Source of the DNA: Schizochytrium sp. TIO01
Lineage: Eukaryota; Sar; Bigyra; Thraustochytrida; Thraustochytriidae
Direction: 5' to 3'
DNA: 64,000 bases
Assembly: GCA_004764695.1 (NCBI GenBank)
Contig: SMSO01000032.1
Location: forward strand, 1,572,501-1,636,500
The position numbers and the translations under genes are program-made. Of the stretch, positions 10,245 to 21,700 are shown in pieces. The stretch's first letter is position 1. Each line of letters begins with the position of its first letter. Under the pieces are notes generated by a model that was not told where the DNA came from, did no database searches, and saw only the letters and a program-made list of their open reading frames with translations.

Positions 10245-13121
10245 ATGTCATCCTCAGCTGCCGCCGCTGCTGCTGCTACGCCGGATCTAGCTCCTGCTGA
10301 GTTGTCTCGTCGCGTAGACACAAAGCTCGCTGGCGACGCCTCAGTGCTTGTAGCCAATCTTGTCGCGAGCGATGACGCTGTCGTGCCGACCGTTCGTAGC
10401 GTTGTAGAGCGTGGATGGAGCGAGGGTTTCTCTCGAAGTCTCGAGGAATATATTTCTCAAAAGGAGGACGAACTCCGAGGTTTGTGCAATTTCCATTTCG
10501 GCGAGTTCTCTCGCGGGGTTGACGATATCGCGCAGCTCCGAAAGTATTCTGTCGAGCTCCGGCAGCAGATCTCTGACATGGATTCTGCTCTTCAGGAGCA
10601 AGGTGCGCGAGTCCTGGAGACCAGCGAAATGCTGCTCCGATTCTACAGGGTTCAACGCCACTTAAGAGTCACGAAGCAGGAACTTCGAAAGGCCTCGAGC
10701 TGCGTTGGACTCGTGCGAAGAGCCCGGCAGCAGATGAAGGATAAAGCTTACTTTGAGGCCCTGCAAAGCATTGATCTTGTCCGAGAGGTCATTCATGGCA
10801 AGGATGTTCACAGATTACTCAACCTTGATGAAGGCCAAGATGCCACAGCGCAAATTGCCAATATTGACGGAGACAGTCGCTTCAGCACCGCACTTGAAAG
10901 GTGGATTCCGAGAGTTATTGATAAGATTAAGCTTGACGTTAATGCAGCCCTCACAGAGTGGTTTGTCACTGCTAGGGATAAGGCGGAGGCAGTAGGAGCA
11001 AAGGCCCTGCAGCTTGTGAGGCAGGGCAAAACGCCAGCTGTTTCACCTCTCCGCAAGAATATCGCGGCGTTGTCATCTTCGGCAACGACAACGCCCGCAG
11101 GGAGCCAACCGGCAAGTCCGACAAGAAGGTACGTACGAAAAGAAAGCTTCCGTACGAGAAACTCTTCGGACGCGCTTATGCAATGGGAACATCGTGAAAA
11201 CATTGCGGCTCAAGGCCCTGATGTTGCCGAGATCTGCCTTGCTGCGGAAGGCGTTAGCCTCGCGCCAGTATACCAGTATATGGACATTCAAAAATACTTA
11301 GGCACGGAGGAAGAAGCAGTGCAGTTTTATAAAGAAAACCGACTGCCGCAGGCTGCCCTACAAAGCATGATGCCAGTGGATCTACGCAAGGTGGGTAAGG
11401 ACCAGTTCAGGTTGCATGCAAAATCGCTCCTGCATAAGATGACCGGATTCTTGGTGATCGAAGGCGTGGTCTCAAGGTCATTAAACCTTATTGCACAGTA
11501 CGAAATTGCGGCCATTTGGGAGTCCATGCTTGACACGTTAGTGCCGCTGATTCAGACGGAGCTCAGGTCGCGGGATGCAGCGAAGAATCCAACTTCAAAT
11601 TTAGACCTTATTCAGCTGCTCATGGACATTGCCATGCTGCTTGGGCGTAGCGGAGCTAAGTCTGGCGGAGCACTCGAGGCAGCAGATGCAAGAGAGGATT
11701 TAACAGCTGGGCAACGCACGATTCGTATGCTTGACGCCTCGCGTCTCGTGGCTGCTTGTTATGACGAGCGTCTTGCTGTGGGAGCTAGCCTTGCGGACGC
11801 ATGCGGTGAAACTCTTCAGCAATTGGTGAGCGCAGACAACTTTTCACCGTTCACGATGGAAAGCTACCCTGAAGGAGACCCCATACGTATTGCTGCTCAG
11901 AACCTAGTTGTTCTCGCTGAAGAAGTTGATGCTTCGATTGCCACTCAAAGGCAAGAGCCAAGCTTTAGTGCCATGGTTCCCAGAGCCTGTGTAGAAATAT
12001 TTACTTGTATGACCCAGGCTTTTCAACTTGGCCGCCAGCTTGGGGGCAGTCTTGTTGTCAAGTCCTCGAACGGGTTGTCATCACCTACTTCATCTTCATC
12101 ACCGGCCGATGCAGTTTTGAATTTGCCAACAAGTGGATCCAATGGTATTTCGTCAATATCAAGCCCGCGCAGTCAGAACGGCAAGTCGTTTGCCTCGAAC
12201 ATTTCGAAAGGTGTCTGGGACAAACAGCCGAATTCTGGTGCTACTGAAGATGGAGATATTCAAACATCTGCTGGAGCGGAGTCAATCTCGCCACAATCAG
12301 CAGTGCAGAGTGCAATCGAGATTTCAAAGCGGGCTTTGGCAAAACTCTATATACAGACCCAAACCGTAGCTTTGAATGAAAACACATCCCCTGAAGTATT
12401 GTGCCAGTGCTCCGCAAACTTAGAACATTTAGATCGCGCAAAGGTGCTATTTGAAAACCATGCTCGTCAGCTTGCTAAAATTGATGGTGAATATTCTTTC
12501 AAGCAACCGTGCGAAAAGTTTGCTGACCTATGCAGAGAGGTTCAACCCCGTGTTGTAGATGCTTTGCGAGACCGCGTTGAAGCAATCATGTCAAGCGGGG
12601 CATATTCAGATTGGACACCCCAGGATGTTCCTTCTGAACCTCACGTCTTTGTAAGTGATGCTGTGCAATACTTGGAAGTCATGTTAGCCCCAACTTCCTG
12701 CTTGCGGCTTTTGCCTGACGCCCAACGCCAAGTTGCACAATTTACTGCACTTATGCGCATTGTTGATAGCTTGCTTGAGTTTCTTACGGGTGATGAAGTT
12801 AGCGAGATTAATGCTTTATCGGTTCATCAAGTTAAGCTTGACCTGGACCTGCTCAGGAAGCTTGCCTCAAAAACGGATGTGCCTGCTCAGGAAGTCTTGC
12901 TTACTTTAGAGCAGATGGTGGATCTCTTGCGTTCATCAAGCCTTCAGGACTTTTTGCGACCAGAAACACGTGGCAAGAAGTATGCTTGCTTAGGCCCTAC
13001 AATGGTTAAATCTGTACTGCGTAAATACCAACAGCTTGCAACTGCTCGTCTTCCTCGAGGCGACAAGATCCCGGTCCTTAAGCAGACCGACATCAGTCGT
13101 GTTATTGCTGGGGATAAATAA
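10245..13121 (+). CDS. SEC15: exocyst complex subunit Sec15 (EXOC6)
   Basis: A 958-residue intronless subunit of the exocyst, which tethers post-Golgi vesicles to the plasma membrane; Sec15 is the subunit that classically binds the Rab GTPase Sec4/Rab11. After an alanine-rich N-terminus (1-20), the diagnostic Sec15 segment CNFHFGEFSRGVDDIAQLR lies at about 81-99, followed by a coiled coil (102-150) and the KDKAYFEALQSIDLV region that matches the family's RHYPALKTLE stretch. Two Ser-rich low-complexity inserts (about 265-305 and 605-680) interrupt the helical core. The C-terminus (near KYQQLATARLPRGDKIPVLK) fits the family end. Length is somewhat above the usual ~800 because of the inserts. 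Confidence 0.9.
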   Translation: MSSSAAAAAAATPDLAPAELSRRVDTKLAGDASVLVANLVASDDAVVPTVRSVVERGWSEGFSRSLEEYISQKEDELRGLCNFHFGEFSRGVDDIAQLRKYSVELRQQISDMDSALQEQGARVLETSEMLLRFYRVQRHLRVTKQELRKASSCVGLVRRARQQMKDKAYFEALQSIDLVREVIHGKDVHRLLNLDEGQDATAQIANIDGDSRFSTALERWIPRVIDKIKLDVNAALTEWFVTARDKAEAVGAKALQLVRQGKTPAVSPLRKNIAALSSSATTTPAGSQPASPTRRYVRKESFRTRNSSDALMQWEHRENIAAQGPDVAEICLAAEGVSLAPVYQYMDIQKYLGTEEEAVQFYKENRLPQAALQSMMPVDLRKVGKDQFRLHAKSLLHKMTGFLVIEGVVSRSLNLIAQYEIAAIWESMLDTLVPLIQTELRSRDAAKNPTSNLDLIQLLMDIAMLLGRSGAKSGGALEAADAREDLTAGQRTIRMLDASRLVAACYDERLAVGASLADACGETLQQLVSADNFSPFTMESYPEGDPIRIAAQNLVVLAEEVDASIATQRQEPSFSAMVPRACVEIFTCMTQAFQLGRQLGGSLVVKSSNGLSSPTSSSSPADAVLNLPTSGSNGISSISSPRSQNGKSFASNISKGVWDKQPNSGATEDGDIQTSAGAESISPQSAVQSAIEISKRALAKLYIQTQTVALNENTSPEVLCQCSANLEHLDRAKVLFENHARQLAKIDGEYSFKQPCEKFADLCREVQPRVVDALRDRVEAIMSSGAYSDWTPQDVPSEPHVFVSDAVQYLEVMLAPTSCLRLLPDAQRQVAQFTALMRIVDSLLEFLTGDEVSEINALSVHQVKLDLDLLRKLASKTDVPAQEVLLTLEQMVDLLRSSSLQDFLRPETRGKKYACLGPTMVKSVLRKYQQLATARLPRGDKIPVLKQTDISRVIAGDK

Positions 13122-13667
13122 AACAAAACCTAAAGTACTAATAAACACAACGCGATATTTCTACCCTCACCTGATTCAGCCACTTATTCACCACACTTTA
13201 TTGCTCAGCCTTACCTTACCTACTTCTGTTCATTTGGCGATCTAATAGTAGTTGCTCCACTCATTAGTCAGAGGATATGTCTCTTTAAGCCGTTCACAAG
13301 GGCAAAACCCAAGTCCAAACGAGCTCCACATGCCACAGTAGATTACCACGCTAACTTCCATGTGTAGAAGCAGTGAATCAAGAAAGGAGAGGCTTACCCC
13401 TTCATATACATCATCGATAAAATTGAAACTTGGATTATATCTTGAGATCATGTCCTCAATTCAAACAACAGTTCAGACCCAAGCAAGATTTTGAGGTGCA
13501 TCAGGAAAGCAAACCCCAACATATGAATACCAAGAATACAAACTACAAGGAGACGAAAGTGCAACAAGGAATCATGCTTGCAACAACGAGGAAAAACAAC
13601 CAAAAAACAAAAAGGGAATTCAGATGAATAGGAGAAAAAGCTCAATTGAATAACAAAAAGACACTTT
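13122..13667. other. intergenic between convergent Sec15 and RPS28
   Basis: A 546-bp spacer holding both 3' ends. It has a pyrimidine-rich patch (13160-13220) and an A-rich patch (13590-13640). I see no gene. Confidence 0.5.
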
Positions 13668-13892
13668 TTACCGGAGGCGGCGGGCCTCGCGCTCCCACTC
13701 GAGGAGGGTCAGAACATCGCCCTCCTTGACGGGGCCTTTGACGTTCCGGATGATGCTGCGTGGGTCGTCGTCGAGGAACTCAACGCGGACCTGGGTCACG
13801 TTACCGGTGGCACCGGTGCGGCTAAGCACGCGGGTCACGCGGGCAAGCATAACAGCCTGGGTGGCGGGGGCGGGTGCGTCAGCCTGTTTCAT
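13668..13892 (-). CDS. RPS28: 40S ribosomal protein S28 (eS28)
   Basis: A 74-residue component of the small ribosomal subunit near the mRNA exit channel. The body is almost invariant across eukaryotes: [20 protein letters not shown], then [20 protein letters not shown] and the ending [12 protein letters not shown]. It is about five residues longer than the human protein because of an Ala/Pro-rich N-terminus ([12 protein letters not shown]). I chose the ATG at 13892; the frame is open six codons further upstream to a TTG, which is not a plausible start. Codons are C/G-ending, as in highly expressed genes here. A short 5' exon cannot be excluded, since RPS28 genes often carry introns. Confidence 0.95.
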   Translation of the reverse strand: MKQADAPAPATQAVMLARVTRVLSRTGATGNVTQVRVEFLDDDPRSIIRNVKGPVKEGDVLTLLEWEREARRLR

Positions 13893-16091
13893 TATAATAG
13901 CACAAAACAATCAAAAACAGCGTTAGTCAATCACAAATTCTGAAAGTATACATTTCAATAGATCTCCCCGCAACAAAGCAAGGTGATTCCTGGAATTGTC
14001 CCACCAATCTTCGATGTCATTTCCCACAATTCGTAGTACACTATTCTACAAAACATGGCAAACCACATGAGGATACGAGGAACCGAACATAGTGTAGCAG
14101 TGAGCTCCATACATATATATAAAAATGTGTACTAAATGCACCGGCAACAATTCAGAGAGAATAACAAAACGACCCGCTGGTTCTACAGTTACCATGAATC
14201 AGCAGCGTCAAGAGAGTGCGATGCGACATGCGGCTGCATGAAACCAACAATACTTCGTTTCTCTCGATCCTCTCGTAATCAGCAATCAATCTCCACATCA
14301 CTTAAAACACCAAATGCGCGGTGGCCACGGAAACGACTCTTAGTCATCCCCTAGTTACCCCTAACTATGACTCATCTAGAGTTACCTAATGCAACCTAAA
14401 GGAATAAAGAGATACAAAGCCACAGGTGCCGCTCGAGCGAGGTCCATACGGCGGTTTACGCGCTTGGAGATCATCTCAGCTGCTTCGGTCACTACATTTG
14501 GAGTCCATAAGTTGTGTGCTACAGTGTTGTTGCCCATCCTCTGCTGCGCTTCTCCGGCCACAGAGTATATATATCGTTGTCAAAGCTTGTGCCTGCCCAT
14601 GTTCATTCATTCCAGCTCCATCACCATGCTCATCTGCGAGTCCGTCAAGATATCCGCCTTGCCGCTCCACGCGGGAGGTACGGAAGGGAGTGCGGCGGCG
14701 CGGCGAGCATCTAGCGCGGGCGGAGCGCACGTACCATTGTCACGAGGCGTGCGAAGGCTACTTCGTCAGTCGTCTGGTTTGGTCTGTGGATGGTTTGGAG
14801 GCCTTCCTTTTCTCCTCCTTCTTTTCTTAGTCACTTCCTTTTCAAACAACCAACAATACTCCTACCCATCAATTAACTACTTCTACTCCCATCTTCAATC
14901 TCATCAACTTAATTTTTCTCTTTTCCTACTTAGTACATATTGTTGAAAACTTCTCCATTATTACCGCAACAAGGCCAATTACACCTATCAAGGGCCGCTC
15001 TGCACGCCGGTTCTGGTAACATGTTCACAACCTAGCTATTAAGTGCAGTGCTATGATAAAGACTAGAAAGAAGCTGGGGGCGAGGATCACTCATTTCGTT
15101 CCAGGGGTCTCTTACAGCCACATGATGACAAGTAGGCTATAGAGAATACTTCACTTACCTGACATTTTCATAAGTGGGGTATAAATCTATAGCTCACTTT
15201 GCGAGCGGACCTTCTTTCCCGCGCGCTCCGCACGCCACGAAGCGGCCGTTCCTAGTCAAACACTAGTAGCTCCTAGCGCTCTTGAGGCGGAAGAGGGCAT
15301 CGCTCCAGGGCCATCCGTCTTTCCACTGGGCTTTCTCCTCTCATTGGGCATTTGCACAACCCAACATTTCTTCTCCCCTTGGCCCTAGATCACTAATCCA
15401 AACGTCTACCATATCCTACTCACCCTACTCTCTCTCACGTCACTGGCACTTCCTCACAACCAATTGTATGCAACTCTCCCAGTGGACGCCTCACAAAACC
15501 TTGCCCTTAAAAGTAGCCGCGTGGCAGCGAAACTTTCAGTCGGCTAGGATATCCTCGGGTACGGTGGGCCGGGCTGCGCAACGCAGAGGGCTCGGTGGCG
15601 CGCGAGCGAGCCAGATGCCAGGCTGGCTGCGGGGCCTACCTTAAAATGCCGCCGGCTGTCCACGCTGGAGGAGGTCGGCGGTTAGAAATATTAAGGTGTT
15701 TGAGGGGCCGGCGGATCTTCTCGAAAAGTCATCCAGGCTGGCGGAAACAGTCTGGAGCCTCTTCGCGCTGGGCCATAAAGGGAGAGTAATAGGGGGTAAT
15801 GCGGGGAATGGGGGGCAGCGGGCAAGTCCGTGCGAAAGCGAGTACGGCGGATCTCGGAGCTCTGCAGTATAGAATTGCAGAGCGTGCCGAAGGGCGTCGC
15901 GTACTGCTTAGCACGAACGGCTGCACTGAAGCGGCTCGAAGCTAAACTGCACAGGTTTGCAAAGCAGTTCCTTAATTGGGTCTGCGTGTCGGATTCCGGG
16001 TCGATAGACTTGGTTCTGTAATTCTTTGGATTGGTCGGGTCTGGGCTTGTGTGCCTGGATACGTTGCGACGGTTAATCTAATATCTTCAAT
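13893..16091. other. 2.2 kb divergent intergenic region, RPS28/BiP
   Basis: It holds the promoters of two probably highly expressed genes. The middle (14400-14800 and 15190-15970) is GC-rich with several spurious open frames; 14820-14950 is pyrimidine-rich. A UPRE-like site is listed separately. I see no coding gene or tRNA. Confidence 0.5.
15435..15442 (-). promoter_or_regulatory. UPRE-like core upstream of BiP
   Basis: TCACGTCA is the reverse complement of TGACGTGA, the core bound by bZIP factors of the unfolded-protein response in yeasts, plants and animals. It sits about 650 bp before the BiP ATG. An 8-mer can occur by chance, and no full CCAAT-N9-CCACG element was seen, so this is only a candidate. 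Confidence 0.25.
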
Positions 16092-18095
16092 ATGGCAGGT
16101 ATGAAGACCAAATTCGCCCAGGCCGTTGTGCTTCTGGCCGCTTTTTTGGCTGTCATTGGCGGTGTACGCGCTGATGAGGAGAACCCCGAGGCCAAGACTG
16201 TTATTGGTATTGATCTTGGTACCAGTACATCTTGTGTTGGTGTTTTCCACAAGGGCCGCGTTGAGATCCTGGCCAACGACCAGGGTAACCGTATCACCCC
16301 TTCTTATGTCAGTTGGACTGAGTCTGGCGAGCGCCTTGTTGGTGACTCCGCTAAGAACATGGCTTCCCTTCGCCCCGAGGCCACTGTCTACGATGTCAAG
16401 CGTCTTATTGGCCGTGACTTCAACTCCAAGGAGGTCCAGTCCGATATGAAGCTCGTCCCCTACAAGATCATCAACAAGGCCGGTAAGCCCTTCGTCGAGG
16501 TTGACATCAAGGGTGAGTCTAAGCAGTTTGCCCCTGAGGAAATTTCTGCCATGATTCTCCAGAAGATGAAAGGTATTGCTGAGGGCTTCCTCGGTGAGGA
16601 GGTTGGCCACGCCGTTGTTACTGTCCCCGCTTATTTCAATGATGCTCAGCGCCAGGCTACCAAGGATGCTGGTGTCATTTCTGGTCTCAAGGTTGAGCGT
16701 ATTATCAACGAGCCCACCGCTGCCGCTATTGCCTACGGTCTTGATAAGCAGGATGAGGGTGAGAAGACCATTCTTGTCTTCGATCTTGGTGGTGGTACCT
16801 TCGATGTGACCCTCCTTACCATTGAGGGTGGCGTCTTCGAGGTCCAGGCTACTAACGGTGACACCCACCTTGGTGGTGAGGACTTTGATCAGCGTGTCAT
16901 GAAGTACTTTATCAAGCGTTTTAAGAAGCAGCACGACATCGACATCACCAAGGATAAGCGTGCCCTCCAGAAGCTCCGTCGTGAGGTTGAGCGTGTTAAG
17001 CGTGCTCTCTCCACCCAACACCAGGCTCGTCTTGAGATCGAGGCTCTTTCCGATGGTATTGACTTCTCCGAGACCCTTACCCGTGCCCGCTTTGAGGAGC
17101 TCAACCTCGACCTCTTCAAGAAGACTCTTGTCCCTGTTGGCAAGGTTCTCCAGGATGCCGGTGTCAAGAAGAACGAGGTTGATGAGGTTGTCCTCGTCGG
17201 TGGTTCTACTCGTATTCCCCGTGTTCAGCAGCTCCTTAAGGACTTCTTCAACGGCAAGGAGCCCAGCAAGGGCATCAACCCCGATGAGGCCGTCGCCTAC
17301 GGTGCTGCTGTTCAGGGTGGTATTCTCGGTGGTAAGGACTCTTCCTCTGAGATCCTCCTTCTTGATGTTGCTCCTCTTTCCCTTGGTATCGAGACTGTGG
17401 GTGGTGTGATGACCAAGCTCATCAACCGTAACTCCGTCATCCCTGCTCGCAAGTCCCAGGTCTTCTCCACCTACACTGACAACCAGCCTGCTGTCAGCAT
17501 CCAAGTCTTTGAGGGTGAGCGCGCCATGACCAAGGACAACCACCCTCTTGGAAAGTTCGAGCTTACCGGTATCCCCCCTGCTCCCCGTGGTGTTCCTCAG
17601 ATCGAGGTTACCTTTGCTGTCGATGCCAACTCTATCCTCAACGTTCAGGCTGAGGAGAAGGGCACTGGTAAGAAGGAGCAGATTGTCATTACTGCCGAGA
17701 AGGGTCGTCTTTCCGAGGAGGAGATCGAGCGCATGGTCCAGGAGGCTGAGGAGAACGCCGAGGCTGACAAGATTCTTAAGGAGCGTATCGACCTCAAGAA
17801 CAGCTTTGAGGGCCTCTTGTACTCTACCAAGGCTTCTCTTAACGACGAGGACAAGGGCGTCCGCGAGAAGCTTACTGAGGATCAGGTTGAGGAGCTTGAG
17901 AACGCCATCTCTGAGAACATCGACTGGCTTGATGAGAACCAGGAGGCTGACCTCGATGAGCTCAAGGAAAAGAAGGAGGAGTTTGAGCAGCTTGTGCAGC
18001 CTATTATGGCCTCCCTCTACCAGCAGGGCGGCGCTGGCGCTGGTGGCGACGACGACTTCGATGATGATGACTTCGATGATCACGATGAGCTCTAA
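16092..18095 (+). CDS. BiP: ER-lumen Hsp70 chaperone BiP/GRP78
   Basis: A 667-residue Hsp70 of the ER lumen that folds secretory proteins and senses ER stress. A signal peptide (hydrophobic core [16 protein letters not shown], about residues 11-26) precedes the mature start DEENPEAK. The ATPase domain shows [41 protein letters not shown] and [14 protein letters not shown]. The substrate-binding domain includes the [14 protein letters not shown] and [16 protein letters not shown] stretches. The protein ends in an Asp-rich tail and the retention signal HDEL. Codon choice is extremely biased to C-ending and CGT/GGT codons, the sign of very high expression; as a result the opposite strand stays open for 703 codons, which I treat as an artefact. 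It has no intron. Confidence 0.98.
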   Translation: MAGMKTKFAQAVVLLAAFLAVIGGVRADEENPEAKTVIGIDLGTSTSCVGVFHKGRVEILANDQGNRITPSYVSWTESGERLVGDSAKNMASLRPEATVYDVKRLIGRDFNSKEVQSDMKLVPYKIINKAGKPFVEVDIKGESKQFAPEEISAMILQKMKGIAEGFLGEEVGHAVVTVPAYFNDAQRQATKDAGVISGLKVERIINEPTAAAIAYGLDKQDEGEKTILVFDLGGGTFDVTLLTIEGGVFEVQATNGDTHLGGEDFDQRVMKYFIKRFKKQHDIDITKDKRALQKLRREVERVKRALSTQHQARLEIEALSDGIDFSETLTRARFEELNLDLFKKTLVPVGKVLQDAGVKKNEVDEVVLVGGSTRIPRVQQLLKDFFNGKEPSKGINPDEAVAYGAAVQGGILGGKDSSSEILLLDVAPLSLGIETVGGVMTKLINRNSVIPARKSQVFSTYTDNQPAVSIQVFEGERAMTKDNHPLGKFELTGIPPAPRGVPQIEVTFAVDANSILNVQAEEKGTGKKEQIVITAEKGRLSEEEIERMVQEAEENAEADKILKERIDLKNSFEGLLYSTKASLNDEDKGVREKLTEDQVEELENAISENIDWLDENQEADLDELKEKKEEFEQLVQPIMASLYQQGGAGAGGDDDFDDDDFDDHDEL

Positions 18096-18746
18096 GTGGT
18101 TGATAGTTAAATTTTATGTATCAACCGCACATTTTGCAACAACATACCAACACACATTATCATAGAGTACCTGTCATTGTGTAGAACAAAGTGCATCACT
18201 CACATTTTAATCTCGTGTGTGATAGTGGCATTTTCATCGTTGATTCGGAGGTTGTAGTCAAATAGTTTTCCTTTTGTCAGTTTTTTCCTGGAAAACTGAC
18301 CTTCCCCCCCCCAATGATACGTTTTCTTCTTTAGCAAAGAAAAACATCAATCAATAACATACATAAATTTACAAACGATGAGATTTATTACTTAATCCTG
18401 TTTTTTTTAATGGTTTTATTCTCCCAATGCCTTTTGTTGTGATAATAACAACAGTACACTGTAAACCGATTGCTATTATAGTCGAAAAGAATAAAGTGCT
18501 ATAATTAAAGTTCAAATCATCTCCCATACGCAGATGCCATTTGGAATGCAATGAAAGAGTAACGCGATAGAATATAAGAAGCAACTTCGAATGGGGAGTG
18601 CCTAGCATTGATATACGTTCTAAACTTGGAAGCAAATTTTACAAATATAGAAGAGCAAGTTCATTAAAAGAAAATGATACAAAATAATATCCAACTTTTT
18701 TTTCTTTTTCTGTTTTTGAGGTGAGATCATAAGTTTTGGTCTACGA
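18096..18746. other. intergenic between convergent BiP and App1-like gene
   Basis: A 650-bp AT-rich spacer. It contains the BiP 3' region with a hairpin (listed separately), a C10 run at about 18304-18313 and otherwise nothing recognisable. Confidence 0.5.
18276..18300 (+). repeat. hairpin downstream of BiP
   Basis: GTCAGTTTT at 18276-18284 pairs perfectly with AAAACTGAC at 18292-18300 across a 7-nt loop, about 180 nt after the BiP stop. It is followed closely by a run of Cs. It could be a 3'-UTR structure or part of the transcription-termination region; nothing more can be said from sequence. Confidence 0.4.
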
Positions 18747-21700
18747 TTAAATTCTAAATTGAGAAGAAGGCAAACTTTCTAGTGAAGACTTGACCTTTTT
18801 TAAGGCACCAGCAAGGTGCTCAGCACTTGTAGAATCGCCCGGCTGGACAGATGTCCAGGAGTACAGAGTGTGACCTGGAGGAATAGAGCTTAGGTTGACC
18901 ACATGTGTACTCTCATCCTCCAAGGTGTCATGGTGCTCCTCACCTGGGGTCATCTCATCTAAAGCTTTAGCAGGAGGTGTTCCTTCTACAGTCACCGTAT
19001 GCTCAAGCATGTCATGATCAATCTGGGACTCGTCTTTTGCGTCAGTACTATCGTTATTCTCTTGATCCACATGAGTGGCGTCTTCAGCTCCATTTTCAGC
19101 GTTATCCATTTCATTGTGGCTATGTACGCTAGCAATTTCATCACGATCATCGAAATCATCCGGGTCAATATCCACGTGAGCGTTCTTAATATAGTCATAG
19201 GTTGTTGCGATGGTTTCTTCATCACCAAACCATGAGTAAACAGTATGCCCAGGTGGTACTGCGTCTTCAAGACCCATGACGTGATGCCACGAAGCATCGT
19301 CCTGTATTCCATATGCGTCCGAAGAGCGCACCTCGTCAGCGTCTTTGTCAGTATCACCACCATTTCCTGTCACAGAGGAGCCACTTCGATCCTCAGGCTT
19401 AGGATAATGAATAATATTTGTGATGAATGAAAGAATGCTTGATTTGATAGAGCCAGTGTTTCCGTCTTCGGCGCGCGAAGACCCTTGCAATGAAGCCTGG
19501 GCTTCAACGCCCTCGCTACGTAAAGATGCTGATGAGATAGAAGGTTTCATTTCGGGTCGACTTGGGATGTATGCCATAGCGTTCCACTTGGACATGGCTA
19601 CTTCATATACCCCGTCTGATTCGCGGTATTTCCTTACAACACCCAGACCATATGGTGTTACCACATGGGCTCCGGTCGGAATCTCTGGGCCACTGTGCGG
19701 GTTACCATTACCAAGGAGAAGTCGTGGAACATGAATGTAAGCCGTTGCATATGGGAGTCGTACAACAAAGAATCCATCAGGTCTGATTGATAATACCTCA
19801 CCAACCCCAAAGCCATTCGTGTCTACAACATCACCAGGGCGAATACCGTAGGCTTCGTCCACGGCACTGAGGTATGTATTGCTTGAGGTTGCAGATGCAG
19901 CCGTGACAAGAGAGCAAAGTGAGAGCAGGCTGTCCGAGTTTGGTAGTGTTGGAGTATTGCTGCTTTCGTTGTTTCGTAAGGATATTTGACTCTGCTTGTT
20001 GCGGGGGAGTTGGATACTTGTAAATGGCATCTTCAGAAGCTCCCAGTTCTTATTGAATAGTTCACGAGCTTTTTGCAATGGGCTCTGATCAAGTTTTAGC
20101 AGCTTAGCCAAGCTTGCAGCATCTTGCTTGGAAGCGTCTTCGTCCAAAGAAACACAGTTTTCATTTAAGTATGCATATGCAGCCCAAAGAAGTCGAACCT
20201 CAATTATGCCATCCTCCCGAGCCTTTAGAACAAGGCCTTGTCCAAAAGGAGTTTTTACAATTGCGCCTTGCTCGAACTTTGGTTTGGTTGGTGTCTCCGC
20301 TACTTTGCCCTTTGCGGGTGTAGGCTGGTTTGGGTATTCCCCGCCTTCTCTTGTAAATAATTTTTTCATCAAGCCATACAAACGATGCGGGTAAGATCCT
20401 ACACGAACCATGGCCCGCGCTCGTTCCTCGAACAACTTGGTGTTCCACATGATCAAGGAATCTTCCGAGACATAAGCACTTGCATTCATGGAAGGAATGG
20501 CTAATTCGTAGATGCTATCCCTCTCTCTAAAGACAAGCACCACAGCTTCTCCATAAGGAGTCTTGACTCGCGTTCCTAACTCCAAAACATCTTCCACTTC
20601 GTCAGCTTCGTAGTGACGGGGGGGGTGGACAACTGCGGTGTTAAGTTTTCCTGGGATAGGTTCACTATTCTCCGTCGAACTAGGCGCTGCGCTAGCTGGA
20701 GATGGCGAAGGACTACGAGGAGGCGAGCCATTGTTTTCGAGATCAATAGCATCCATCTGAGCTGCCAGATTACTCGTCATAACACTTGCAGGCTTAGGAG
20801 CGGTTAATGCGCTGTCAGATGTCTGCTCAGGTGCGGATTTGAGAAAGAACGACCGACGACGATTCGCTCTGCCGCCTCCAGAAGTTAGCATAGCATCGGA
20901 CTTGGTTTCCTTTACACTTGGACGACGTGGGGTACTAACGTCGGTGCCAAGCCGCTTGCGGGAGTACGGCTCGGCGCGTTTACCAGGATAGAACATAGCA
21001 GGGGTGAGAAATCCAGAAAATGGGTCCAAATGAGCAGGCTTGTCAATCTTGTGGATGGTTGCGGTGGCAGCCTTCACGAATTGTATTTTCGTTTGGCAAG
21101 ATGAGATCCTCCGGCCTTGAAATAGTGGATGATGAACGTTCTTTGGTAAGGGTGTCGGCCAGCTGCGAGAGATGATCTGTAGTTCGAGCTCGAGGTCGAA
21201 ACAGTCTCCTTTGTACATCTGTAAGTGCTCTTTTGTTGCGAAATAGTCCATGGAGCTGGCAGTACAAACGAGCCTTGCTCGTGGGATGGCCAGCTGTTCC
21301 CCAATCGAGAATTACTTCGTAGACGCCAGTTGAGGCTTTGTATGAAGCTACGTAGCCCCTTCCAAAAACCGTGTTCACAACAGAACCCTTGACAAATTCA
21401 CAGTCGCCGTGGATAAGACCTGTACTCGGGAATCCAGCGGACTCCAATGCGTCATTGGCAGCCATAAGGTCAGCATTCATCTCGAGACGACGGATGTCGC
21501 GTTCATACGGATCCGTCCATGTGTTCTTGATACGCTGGAAGTCCTCGTGGGCTGCAACAGCTACCCTACGTAGACCACCAAATCGAATCAAGCCATGTTG
21601 CGCAGCATCCAAAGCTGCCCGAACATATGTACGGCAAAAGACAATGCCACTTTTGTACCAAAGCAGATCCGAAACACCCTCTTCGTACCCAAATGTAAAT

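Noticed and set aside
14389-14946. 185-codon frame upstream of BiP
   Set aside because: No protein-like motif, and overlapping frames are equally open; it is probably promoter DNA of RPS28/BiP.
15972-18083. 703-codon open frame antisense to BiP
   Set aside because: It mirrors the biased codon use of the Hsp70 gene (stop codons on the other strand are avoided), is rich in Leu/Val/Ser and has no domain. Long antisense frames of Hsp70 genes are a known artefact.
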